12,792 nt of DNA, taken from an uncultured Lachnospiraceae bacterium (GTDB taxonomy: Bacteria > Bacillota_A > Clostridia > Lachnospirales > Lachnospiraceae). Shown piece after piece: positions 1-6,463 of this stretch (positions are counted from its first letter, which is position 1; each line of letters opens with the position of its first letter). The translations under genes and the position numbers were made by a program. The notes below the pieces were generated by a model. That model had not been told where the DNA came from, did no database searches, and saw nothing but the letters and a program-made list of their open reading frames with translations. The DNA lies in NCBI GenBank assembly GCA_910587495.1, contig CAJUMT010000089.1:1-12792 (forward strand). Reading direction: 5' to 3'.

Positions 1-793
1 CTCCCCGGCGGGACGGATTTATCAAAATATCTTTTAACCCTTCCCCCTGTATCCATGCATTCGTACAAGGACAGATCCGGGGTGTTCCTCCATAAAGTCT
101 CTCCCGCTCCTGCTGCCTGTGGCTTTCTTCTCTGAGGCTTCTGATCCCAAAACCGTCTGGAAACGCTTTCATTTCCGGAATCTCCGGACAATCTGACAAA
201 AGACCCGACGGATCAAGCTTCTGATATCCCTGATCCCCGCCTGTCTGGAGCAAAACAATATCACTCCCTGCTTTGGATAAGACAGAAAGCATTTTCAGCT
301 CATAGTTGCTGACGGACCCCTCATACAGGATCTTCGGCGCTTCCTCCTGCCCCAGCCGGTTCACAATCCGCTCAAACTTATAATACAGCCAGCACATAAA
401 TTTAATATAGGCATTCTTTTGCATATTGTCATTTTTACCTGCCTGCTGCATCTCTTCTAACGTGTCAAACAAAGACGACGCCACGTTCTTCCTCTGATAC
501 TCGTTCATCCGGGGAAGCCATTTAGCCAGACTCGAAACAATAAATCCTGTGTCCCGGCGAAACTCCATTCCCATGATCTCTTCGTAATAGTTTAACTGTT
601 GTTCCTCCGGATTAGGAATCTTTCCTTCGATTACAATTCCCGACTTCACAGCCTCCTCATAATACTTCCGCAGAAATTCCTGTATCTTTTCAGTATAACC
701 ATTTATCCGGTAAAAATAGACGGTGTTCCCGGGACGCTGCCCCAGCCCTATAAAATAATCTTCAAAATTTTTCAGTTTTCCATGTTCATACAT
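1..793 (-). CDS. yceG: YceG-family protein of the Ter biosynthetic module (partial, C-terminus beyond left edge)
   Basis: An open reading frame starts at the ATG at 793 and stays open for 264 codons to the left edge, so the C-terminal part is missing. The product begins MYEHGKLKNFEDYF and is soluble, with no signal peptide or membrane segment. Residues about 116-200 carry the pattern best matching the YceG family: an alpha-helical stretch around YIKFMCWLYYKF, then KILYEGSVSNYELKML and the hydrophobic strand DIVLLQ. YceG proteins are recurrent components of tellurite-resistance (Ter) loci; their biochemical activity is not established. The gene begins 26 bp after the stop of the YceG-trypsin fusion gene, with a weak GAGAAG ribosome binding site, and is presumably cotranscribed with it. 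The family call rests on remembered family pattern and on the module genes nearby; the reading frame itself is certain. Confidence 0.75.
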   Translation of the reverse strand, partial: MYEHGKLKNFEDYFIGLGQRPGNTVYFYRINGYTEKIQEFLRKYYEEAVKSGIVIEGKIPNPEEQQLNYYEEIMGMEFRRDTGFIVSSLAKWLPRMNEYQRKNVASSLFDTLEEMQQAGKNDNMQKNAYIKFMCWLYYKFERIVNRLGQEEAPKILYEGSVSNYELKMLSVLSKAGSDIVLLQTGGDQGYQKLDPSGLLSDCPEIPEMKAFPDGFGIRSLREESHRQQERERLYGGTPRICPCTNAWIQGEGLKDILINPSRRG

Positions 794-819
794 AAGCACT
801 TCTCATATTTTAATATTAT

Positions 820-2229
820 TTATGTAAACCCTCTGATAAACTGGGAAATACATTCATACCCTACCGCCAGGTTAATATTCTGCCCATCATCCATGCCCGC
901 CGTACTGATTCCAATCACCTCGCCGAACATATTTAACAGCGCCCCTCCGGAGCTTCCATGGGAAATCGGCGCGGTAAACTGGATCATATCCACATCTCCG
1001 ATCACGCGAAAACCGGATATGATGCCGTCGGACACAGAATTAAACAGTCCTAACGGACTCCCGATGGCGACCACTTTCTGCCCTCTGACCAGCTTCTTCT
1101 CTCCCTTATAGATAGGAAGCGGCTTTAATCTCCGGTCAATCCGAATCACGGCCAGATCCAGCACGGAATTGTATTTGATCATTTCGTCCGTTCGATAGAT
1201 CGTATCATCTTCCTCAATCTGAACGCCATAAAAGCGGCCTTTATTCGCCACATGGCAGTTTGTCAATATATAACCGGCTTCTCCCACCATAATTCCGGAA
1301 CCTGTGCCGAGCACCTGTCCTCTGTCATCCAGGACAGAGATCATCACTACGGATGAAGCAAGCTGCGCCAGTTCTTCAAAAGCCATCTCCTGTCTGGCGC
1401 CCGCGAGCATAGCCCTGGCAGGCCTGTCCCTGCGCCGTAAATCCGACGAGGCAATGCGCGAGGTTCCTGTGGGAACTGTCTGCCCTGTTCCCGGCGCGCC
1501 GGAAGCCGCAGGCGGCGTGTTTTTATACCTCTGTATGTCAAAGGCTTTAAGGCCGTTATTGTCAAAAGATCCAAGGGTTACTTTTCTTGACAGCTGCATC
1601 CTGTCAAGCTGCGGATCGATATCCGACTGATACTGCAATAAAAGTACGTCAATGCCTAAGCAGGTCAGCAAATACGCAAATAAATATTCCTGCTTTTTAG
1701 ACAAGTTCGCCAATACAAATTTGGCGGAAAAACCAGGCCGCCAGTCTTCTAAAAGGTCTTTTCCCGTCTGATCGAGCCAAAATAAAAGTTTCGCCACAAA
1801 ATTTTTCTCTATAGACCCATTCGCATGGGGCGTAACCTGCCGGAACAAATCTGCCGTCCTGGCGCATCCCTCTCCAAGGACGCATGAGAGCGCCTGGTTA
1901 TCCGCTGTAAGCCGGGTCTTCATAATTTTTCTTCCTGTGTTTATCCAACGGTCAAAACATCCTGCATAGTACTCCGCATCTTCTCTTAAAGACAGCATGG
2001 GCAGACTGTCCGGCCTGCTGTATGTAAGCTGCCCTTTTAACATCTGCTTTGCAAGACTTTGATCCATCTGTTCTACTTCTGTCTCATAACATGAGTTTTT
2101 TCCGACCATACGGAGAAAGCATACATCTTTGCAGTCTCCATTCCAACCGTTCCTTACACCGGCAAATTCGCTGATGGATGAGATATTTGTCACATTATAT
2201 CTAATTGTCAATAAGGGATTCTGGTGCAT
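820..2229 (-). CDS. YceG-like domain fused to a trypsin/HtrA-type serine protease
   Basis: A 469-residue protein in three parts. Residues about 50-230 resemble the YceG-family protein encoded just downstream: its block FVAKLLFWLDQ...FVLANLSKKQEYLFAYL...DVLLLQ aligns with YIKFMCWLYYK...KILYEGSVSNYELKML...DIVLLQ of the neighbour. Residues about 235-280 form a Pro/Ala/Gly/Thr- and Arg-rich linker. Residues about 285-469 are a chymotrypsin-fold peptidase with His326 (ILTNCHV), Asp358 (LDLAVI) and Ser427 (HGSSGGAL), all three catalytic positions being present. There is no signal peptide, membrane helix or PDZ domain, so it should act in the cytoplasm, unlike typical HtrA. It leads a minus-strand pair with the YceG gene, from a candidate promoter at 2281-2309. 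The first 40 residues are less convincing; starts at Met41 or Met55 are possible. Its substrate is unknown; a role in processing or signalling within the Ter system is inference. Confidence 0.85.
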   Translation of the reverse strand: MHQNPLLTIRYNVTNISSISEFAGVRNGWNGDCKDVCFLRMVGKNSCYETEVEQMDQSLAKQMLKGQLTYSRPDSLPMLSLREDAEYYAGCFDRWINTGRKIMKTRLTADNQALSCVLGEGCARTADLFRQVTPHANGSIEKNFVAKLLFWLDQTGKDLLEDWRPGFSAKFVLANLSKKQEYLFAYLLTCLGIDVLLLQYQSDIDPQLDRMQLSRKVTLGSFDNNGLKAFDIQRYKNTPPAASGAPGTGQTVPTGTSRIASSDLRRRDRPARAMLAGARQEMAFEELAQLASSVVMISVLDDRGQVLGTGSGIMVGEAGYILTNCHVANKGRFYGVQIEEDDTIYRTDEMIKYNSVLDLAVIRIDRRLKPLPIYKGEKKLVRGQKVVAIGSPLGLFNSVSDGIISGFRVIGDVDMIQFTAPISHGSSGGALLNMFGEVIGISTAGMDDGQNINLAVGYECISQFIRGFT

Positions 2230-2259
2230 CGTATTTTACCTGTAGTCATATTTTCTCAT

Positions 2260-2276
2260 ATGGGTATAATACCCAT
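2260..2276. promoter_or_regulatory. 17-bp perfect palindrome, candidate operator
   Basis: Two 8-bp arms, ATGGGTAT and ATACCCAT, flank a single central A at 2268. The palindrome lies in the divergent intergenic region, about at the predicted transcription start of the protease-yceG unit (-10 at 2281-2286), where a bound repressor would block initiation. In the minus-strand transcript it could also form a short 5'-end hairpin. A related half-site, ATGGGTGT, lies at 2375-2382 over the other promoter. The palindrome is seen directly; the operator role is inferred. Confidence 0.5.
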
Positions 2277-2280
2277 CCAC

Positions 2281-2309
2281 ATTGTACCACACTATCAGGA
2301 TAATATCTA
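2281..2309 (-). promoter_or_regulatory. Candidate promoter for the protease-yceG unit
   Basis: On the minus strand, TAGATA (2309-2304) and TACAAT (2286-2281) are separated by 17 bp, and TGG directly precedes TACAAT, giving an extended -10. Predicted initiation, near 2274, falls inside the 2260-2276 palindrome, leaving a leader of about 45 nt before the ATG at 2229. Confidence 0.45.
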
Positions 2310-2346
2310 TTAATTTATTCTTAAGTTATCGGACTAAACTTTTAGG

Positions 2347-2376
2347 ATGACAAACAAATCAACCTGATGTTATAAT
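2347..2376 (+). promoter_or_regulatory. Strong candidate promoter for the C-C bond lyase gene
   Basis: ATGACA (2347-2352, five of six consensus positions) is followed after 18 bp by a perfect TATAAT (2371-2376). TGT immediately precedes the -10, giving the extended form TGTTATAAT. Initiation is expected near 2383, which excludes the GTG at 2379 as a start codon and supports the ATG at 2442. Just downstream, GCTGCC (2390-2395) and GGCAGC (2405-2410) form a 6-bp inverted repeat that could be a leader hairpin or a binding site. Confidence 0.65.
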
Positions 2377-2441
2377 GGGTGTTATCGTTGCTGCCTGCCC
2401 GGGCGGCAGCTCACCATGCAGAAAGGAAACGGGGTATTTTC

Positions 2442-3401
2442 ATGAAAGACTCAGTGCTTTATTACAGCGTCGGCCCTCTGTTGTATTGTCCTGCAGACCA
2501 CCAGGGAATCGTTTCGTCCCTGATGCGGGAACGGTTCGGCAAAAACTTTTCTCTGGCCATGTGCTTAGAAGACACAATCGCAGACGGTTATGTGGAAGAA
2601 GCCGAAAAACAGCTTGTGCTTTCTGTAAAAACACTTTATGGCGCTTTAAAAGAAACTCCCTTTTTTATGCCCAAACTCTTTATCAGAGTCCGAAGGGCAG
2701 AGCAGATCGAAAAACTGATGCAGACAACAGAAGAAGCCGGAACGCTGATTACAGGATTTATTATACCTAAATTCTCTCCTGGCAATGCAGACGGCTATAT
2801 ACAGGCCGTTTTTGAAGCAGGAGAACGCGTCGGAAGAGATATCTATATGATGCCCATTCTCGAAGATCCAGGACTGATTGACCTAAGACACCGTCATGCG
2901 TTTCTCTATGGCTTAAAAGAAAAACTGGCTCCCATAGAAAGACTGGTCTTAAATATCCGCGTAGGCGGCAACGATCTTTGCCATAGGTTCGGCTTTCGCA
3001 GAAGCTGCAGGGAAACTATCCACAGCATCACTGCCATATCCGGCATATTTTCCGATATCATCACCGTCTTCGGTATGGATTATGTGGTATCAGGTCCTGT
3101 GTGGGAATACTACAGCGGAGAAGGCTGGGATACGGGACTAAAAAAAGAACTGGAAGAAGACAGATTGTGCGGCTTTACCGGAAAGACAGTCATACATCCC
3201 AACCAGATCGAACTGGTCAACGCAGCCTACAGAGTTTCAAAAAAAGATCTGGCGGACGCCCGGGCCATCCTTCAATGGGATACCGATTCCGGCCTGCTAG
3301 TATCCGGCAGCGCGTCCGCCGAGAGAATGAATGAATATAAAGTACATAAAAACTGGGCCAGAAGAATCATGATGCTGTCCCAGGTATTCGGAAGCGAATA
3401 A
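2442..3401 (+). CDS. TIM-barrel C-C bond lyase (citrate lyase beta/HpcH-HpaI type) of the Ter biosynthetic module
   Basis: A 319-residue protein with the pattern of the citrate lyase beta-chain/HpcH-HpaI aldolase superfamily. Visible blocks are CLEDTIADGYVEEAE (41-55), the conserved-Arg strand LFIRVRR (79-85), the acidic site MPILED (137-142, Glu141 a likely Mg2+ ligand), IRVGGND (172-178, Asp178 a second likely ligand), and the C-terminal signature GFTGKTVIHPNQIELVN (244-260). The family makes or breaks C-C bonds at acyl or oxo-acid substrates. The subgroup found with Ter phosphoribosyltransferases is proposed to act on a small-molecule product of unknown structure. The ATG at 2442 is preferred over the in-frame GTG at 2379, because the latter sits at the promoter start site and adds 21 atypical residues; AAAGGA and GGGG lie ahead of the ATG. 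The stop is only 5 bp from the convergent stiP stop, with no terminator between. Confidence 0.85.
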   Translation: MKDSVLYYSVGPLLYCPADHQGIVSSLMRERFGKNFSLAMCLEDTIADGYVEEAEKQLVLSVKTLYGALKETPFFMPKLFIRVRRAEQIEKLMQTTEEAGTLITGFIIPKFSPGNADGYIQAVFEAGERVGRDIYMMPILEDPGLIDLRHRHAFLYGLKEKLAPIERLVLNIRVGGNDLCHRFGFRRSCRETIHSITAISGIFSDIITVFGMDYVVSGPVWEYYSGEGWDTGLKKELEEDRLCGFTGKTVIHPNQIELVNAAYRVSKKDLADARAILQWDTDSGLLVSGSASAERMNEYKVHKNWARRIMMLSQVFGSE

Positions 3402-3406
3402 AATTT

Positions 3407-4471
3407 TTATGCGTCTGCCAGCTTTTTTATAAGCCCGCAGGTCTTATAATGTGTCAGTGGATAATATTCCACCGGCACATTTTTTTCTTCTGCCAGACGA
3501 AGGATATGCTTAAGAGAGCTGTCCTCCCTGTATGCGGGGCTGATCAGGACTTTCCAGGGAACCCTGCGAAGCAATACCCGGGTGGTCTCGCCGATGCCCG
3601 GCTTAATCAGGTTGATATCCTGCACCTGAAAATGCCCGGCAAGTCTTTTTACTTCATCGATCCCCATGCCTTTAGCATTGTTTCCCTTTTCCGGCTGCAG
3701 ATCCATCCGAAACTCATCCTCAATGGCATCGATAAACGCATAGGACAGATCGGAATCTTTCAGTTCCCCATAATAAGCAGCCCCGTGAAAATCATCTTTT
3801 CCTATAATATCCGCTCTTAAAAACGTACGGCTGACCAGCCCGGAAACCACGCTGTTCAAACAAGAACTGGGAATCAGGATATCTTCATGGGTTCCGCAAA
3901 GCTTCGTCATATTGGCAGGATCCGATAAAACCGCCAGTTCAGAAGACAGTCCCGGATATGCGGCGGTTTCTTTTTTAAGTTCCCCAAGAATCGCCCCTTT
4001 TCCCACCCAGCCGTCCACAAACAGAAGGTCTTCCGGTCGGTAAAGGTTCAGCAGGTATTTGACAGCGTTGGCGTCAATGCCTCTTCCCCTTATAATAGAA
4101 ACCGAATAATGGGGTGTTTCATATCCATATTTTTTTTTGATATAATGTTTTAACAGGATGCCCACAGGCGTTCCGGCTCTGGCAAGAGACACAAGCACGA
4201 CCCGGCTGCCTTTATGGGCAATGATCTGATCTGCCAGCCTTCCCACGGCATCGGCGGTAGGCTTTGCGAACACTTTTAACGCCTGATCATAGGCTTCCAT
4301 ATAGGCTTCACCCGGAACATATTCCAGCGGAAGCATCTCACAATAATGTTTTCCCGACTGAATCAGCCGCTCACGCTCCAAGGCAGGTTTTGGTTCCACC
4401 AGCCCTGTGATATCTTTCAGTAAAAAAACAACGTCTTCTTTTCTATAAGAACTTCTCAATAAGAACACCAC
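3407..4471 (-). CDS. stiP: StiP-family phosphoribosyltransferase-like protein with PELOTA-like C-terminal domain
   Basis: A 354-residue protein matching the family labelled StiP or PRTase_1, with the N-terminal blocks SYRKEDVVFLLKDI (8-21) and REEL-like RERLIQSGKHYCEMLPLEYVP. A Rossmann-like core carries LVSLARAGTPVG (93-104) and a PRPP-loop-like FVDGWVGKGAI (151-161). Residues about 281-354 look like the PELOTA RNA-binding domain described in Ter-associated phosphoribosyltransferases. Its reaction is not established; transfer of a ribose phosphate during synthesis of a nucleoside-like metabolite is the published proposal, and 'cysteine protease' in the family name should not be taken as fact. 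The frame opens with tandem GTG codons (4471, 4468) overlapping the last 16 nt of the upstream PRTase gene, which implies translational coupling. The exact start is uncertain by a few codons. Confidence 0.85.
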   Translation of the reverse strand: MVFLLRSSYRKEDVVFLLKDITGLVEPKPALERERLIQSGKHYCEMLPLEYVPGEAYMEAYDQALKVFAKPTADAVGRLADQIIAHKGSRVVLVSLARAGTPVGILLKHYIKKKYGYETPHYSVSIIRGRGIDANAVKYLLNLYRPEDLLFVDGWVGKGAILGELKKETAAYPGLSSELAVLSDPANMTKLCGTHEDILIPSSCLNSVVSGLVSRTFLRADIIGKDDFHGAAYYGELKDSDLSYAFIDAIEDEFRMDLQPEKGNNAKGMGIDEVKRLAGHFQVQDINLIKPGIGETTRVLLRRVPWKVLISPAYREDSSLKHILRLAEEKNVPVEYYPLTHYKTCGLIKKLADA

Positions 4472-5565
4472 CTGACCAGACGAATTTTGTCATTTCCTTT
4501 AGATTGAAGGGCACATACAAGCGAAGAAAGCCCTTTTTTCCCTGCTTTTGCGTCGGTTACAATCCACACCTCATCATAAAGCACAAGGTCGTACAGAAAA
4601 GTCCGGCGGTTGTCGTCATAAAAACTTATAAGCTCATACCTTTCATGAAGCGGATATGTACTTTCCATACTTACCGCAATGGGACTTCTGGTGGTAGAAT
4701 GACACTTGACCTGTTTTCCTGATTTTTCAAAATAAGATGCCAGGCACAGCGCCGGGTACATACACTCTTCTGTCCCCAGTACAAGAATATTTCTACTGTT
4801 CTTTGTCTCTGACATATCCACAGTTTCTAAACACATCCGCTGACAGGCTTCTTTATACGCAATTCCCCGCACAAGCCTGCGGGCGTCCTGATAACCGGAA
4901 GGCCTGTATTCCGGCAGCTCCAAAAGCTGCGGCAAAAGTTTACAACTATGGTATACGCCGTCTCCTTTATAACCCGACACACGTTTTTCATATTCGCTGT
5001 GGTCGGTTTTCACAAGAAAATGCAGACAAATCTTCTGATCTTCATAGATCCTTTCATGTTCGGCTGTCATTCCATTTAAAAGAGACGCGGCAGAATACCG
5101 AAGCTTCCCCGGATAGGCCTCTCTTAAAAGCTGAATAATATTCAGGATCGTACGGCCCGTGGTGATCTCATCTTCAATAAATATAATCCTTGTCACCTGC
5201 CCGACTGCCTGATTCAGGTCTGACTTTACCAGTTTTTGCTCTGTCGCATGGCTGTGCTGTTCGGAAAAATAAAAAAAGTCCCCGTTTTTTACGGACTCCC
5301 GGGTTGTCTGCATATAAAGGGCATTAAGCTCCCCGGCGATATAAGCCCCGACCGCTGTAGCCGTCTCGGCAAAACCAATCAAAAGCAGCTTTTCTTCTCT
5401 GTATGCCTGCTTTAAAATATCCGCCAGAGCGCCAAACATGTCAAAAGCCGCCGTCGGACTGACCGGGACATGCTTTCCCTGGAGGGGATTTACAACCAAA
5501 TAACTTCTTTTCTTATTGTTCTCCCGTTTGGCGGGAAAAGACATGGTCTGTTCTGTATAAATCAT
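4456..5565 (-). CDS. Phosphoribosyltransferase with TRSP C-terminal domain (Ter biosynthetic module)
   Basis: A 369-residue two-domain protein. Residues about 20-220 are a type I phosphoribosyltransferase: LLIGFAETATAVGAYIA (61-77) and the PRPP-binding loop IFIEDEITTGRTI (128-140), with paired acidic residues followed by TTGRT, are diagnostic. Residues about 255-369 form a second domain containing the motif T292-R293-S294-P295 in HSTTRSPIAVS, the hallmark of the TRSP domain found C-terminal to Ter phosphoribosyltransferases. It probably transfers phosphoribose from PRPP to, or from, an unknown base-like acceptor in the cytoplasm. It is the first gene of a two-gene operon with stiP (16-nt overlap), driven by a candidate promoter at 5597-5625. 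AAGGAT about 11 nt upstream supports the ATG at 5565. Family assignment is strong; substrate is unknown. Confidence 0.88.
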   Translation of the reverse strand: MIYTEQTMSFPAKRENNKKRSYLVVNPLQGKHVPVSPTAAFDMFGALADILKQAYREEKLLLIGFAETATAVGAYIAGELNALYMQTTRESVKNGDFFYFSEQHSHATEQKLVKSDLNQAVGQVTRIIFIEDEITTGRTILNIIQLLREAYPGKLRYSAASLLNGMTAEHERIYEDQKICLHFLVKTDHSEYEKRVSGYKGDGVYHSCKLLPQLLELPEYRPSGYQDARRLVRGIAYKEACQRMCLETVDMSETKNSRNILVLGTEECMYPALCLASYFEKSGKQVKCHSTTRSPIAVSMESTYPLHERYELISFYDDNRRTFLYDLVLYDEVWIVTDAKAGKKGLSSLVCALQSKGNDKIRLVRWCSY

Positions 5566-5596
5566 CTGCGCATTTATCCTTATTGCTTTTTACCGC

Positions 5597-5625
5597 ATCT
5601 TAACACAAAACGCTGGATTCATCAA
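5597..5625 (-). promoter_or_regulatory. Candidate promoter for the PRTase-stiP operon
   Basis: On the minus strand, TTGATG (5625-5620) and TAAGAT (5602-5597) are separated by 17 bp, with TGT directly before the -10 (extended -10). It lies between the terminator of the corrinoid gene and the PRTase start, giving a predicted leader of about 25 nt. Confidence 0.5.
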
Positions 5626-5634
5626 GTTTAGGCC

Positions 5635-5676
5635 AAAAACAAAAGACCGCCCGCAGTCAGGCAGTCTTTTGTTTTT
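5635..5676 (-). terminator. Rho-independent terminator of the corrinoid methyltransferase unit
   Basis: Arms 5635-5647 and 5664-5676 are perfectly complementary over 13 bp. After one mismatch, three more GC pairs close an 8-nt loop. In the minus direction the hairpin ends in TCTTTTGTTTTT, 26 bp after the corrinoid-protein stop. The opposite strand also ends in a T-rich tract, so it could work in both directions. Confidence 0.85.
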
Positions 5677-5701
5677 CTTATAGGATTCTATACAACAAAA
5701 C

Positions 5702-6337
5702 TTAAGCAACTAACTCCTTTGCTCTCTGTGCGCAGGAAGCGGCATCTTCAGTGTATGCATCAGCGCCGATCTCATCTGCAAACTCCTGCGTGATAGGCGC
5801 TCCGCCTACCATAACTTTCACTTTGGAGCGGAACGGTGCGTCGTTGAGTGCCGCAACGGCCTCTTTCAATGCCGGCATGGTAGTCGTTAAAAGTGCGGAA
5901 CAACATACGATCTTTGTATCCGGATTTGCTTCCACTGCCTCAACGAATTTTTCTTTTGCAACGTCTACGCCAAGGTCGATCACTTCGAATCCGGCAGATT
6001 CAAGCATCATGGCAACCAGATTCTTTCCGATGTCATGAAGGTCTCCTGCTACGGTTCCGATCACAACTTTTCCAGCTGCGCCTGCTACGCCCGTTGCAAG
6101 ATGGGGTTTTAATACCTCAACGCCCTTTTTCATAGCTCTTGCAGCTACCAGCATCTCCGGTACGAAGATTTCGCCTGCTTTGAATTTAGCGCCCACTTCA
6201 TCCATTGCGCTGATCATACCTTTGTTCAGCAATTCTGTGGGATCACATCCTGCATCCAGTGCTTCCTGTACTGCACCCGCAACTACTTTTGCTTTTCCTT
6301 TTGCTACCAGATCATAAACTTCCTGAATTCCTGCCAT
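5702..6337 (-). CDS. Corrinoid (cobalamin-binding) methyl-carrier protein
   Basis: A 211-residue protein of the MtaC/MtbC/MttC-like corrinoid protein family. Residues 1-85 form the helical cap domain (ALDAGCDPTELLNKG...GEIFVPEMLVAARAM). Residues about 88-211 form the Rossmann-type B12 domain with GDLHDIGKNLV (98-108), where His101 is the expected lower cobalt ligand of the DxHxxG motif, followed by DLGVDV, CSALLTTTM and VMVGGAP. It accepts a methyl group on Co(I) from the substrate-specific methyltransferase and passes it to a second methyltransferase that methylates tetrahydrofolate. The length is standard. It starts at the ATG at 6337 with AGGAGG 8-9 nt upstream. It is the last gene of the cluster, directly followed by a strong terminator, and preceded by a 126-nt spacer containing a long stem-loop (6377-6441). 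The substrate class cannot be read from this protein alone. Confidence 0.95.
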   Translation of the reverse strand: MAGIQEVYDLVAKGKAKVVAGAVQEALDAGCDPTELLNKGMISAMDEVGAKFKAGEIFVPEMLVAARAMKKGVEVLKPHLATGVAGAAGKVVIGTVAGDLHDIGKNLVAMMLESAGFEVIDLGVDVAKEKFVEAVEANPDTKIVCCSALLTTTMPALKEAVAALNDAPFRSKVKVMVGGAPITQEFADEIGADAYTEDAASCAQRAKELVA

Positions 6338-6376
6338 TTTTAAATCCTCCTATTATAGCTCCATTATTTTATATTA

Positions 6377-6441
6377 TGCGTCCGTTCCCCATGTCCCCCG
6401 ATCTGGAAGGTATATCTTCCGGGCATGAAAGAACTTTCGCA
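6377..6441 (-). ncRNA. Candidate structured leader upstream of the corrinoid gene (long imperfect stem-loop)
   Basis: Read on the minus strand, the spacer pairs with itself from both ends: UGCG with CGCA, an AAA/GGA 3x3 internal loop, GUUC with GAAC, a UUU/GG loop, CAUG with CAUG, CCCG with CGGG (a GGA bulge between these on the 3' side), then GAAG with CUUC (a CAGAU bulge on the 3' side) closing a 6-nt loop. That gives 20 base pairs in 65 nt, ending about 40 nt before the start codon. It lacks a T-run, so it is not a terminator. An mRNA-stability, processing or ligand-responsive role is possible; no known riboswitch consensus was recognised. Confidence 0.4.
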
Positions 6442-6463
6442 GTTAACAGGTTCATATGTATTT

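Noticed and set aside
599..1111. Plus-strand open frame opposite the yceG and protease genes
   Set aside because: It is antisense to two supported genes, shows no domain pattern and has no ribosome binding site; it is a shadow frame.
820..2229. Secreted HtrA/DegP protease
   Set aside because: There is no signal peptide, membrane anchor or PDZ domain, and the N-terminal half resembles the cytoplasmic YceG family.
2390..2410. GCTGCC/GGCAGC inverted repeat as a terminator or attenuator
   Set aside because: The stem is only 6 bp with a 9-nt loop and has no T-run. It may be a leader hairpin or binding site but was not listed separately.
2379..2441. GTG at 2379 as an earlier start of the C-C bond lyase
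   Set aside because: It lies at the predicted transcription start of a strong extended -10 promoter, has no ribosome binding site, and adds 21 residues without family resemblance. The ATG at 2442 fits better.
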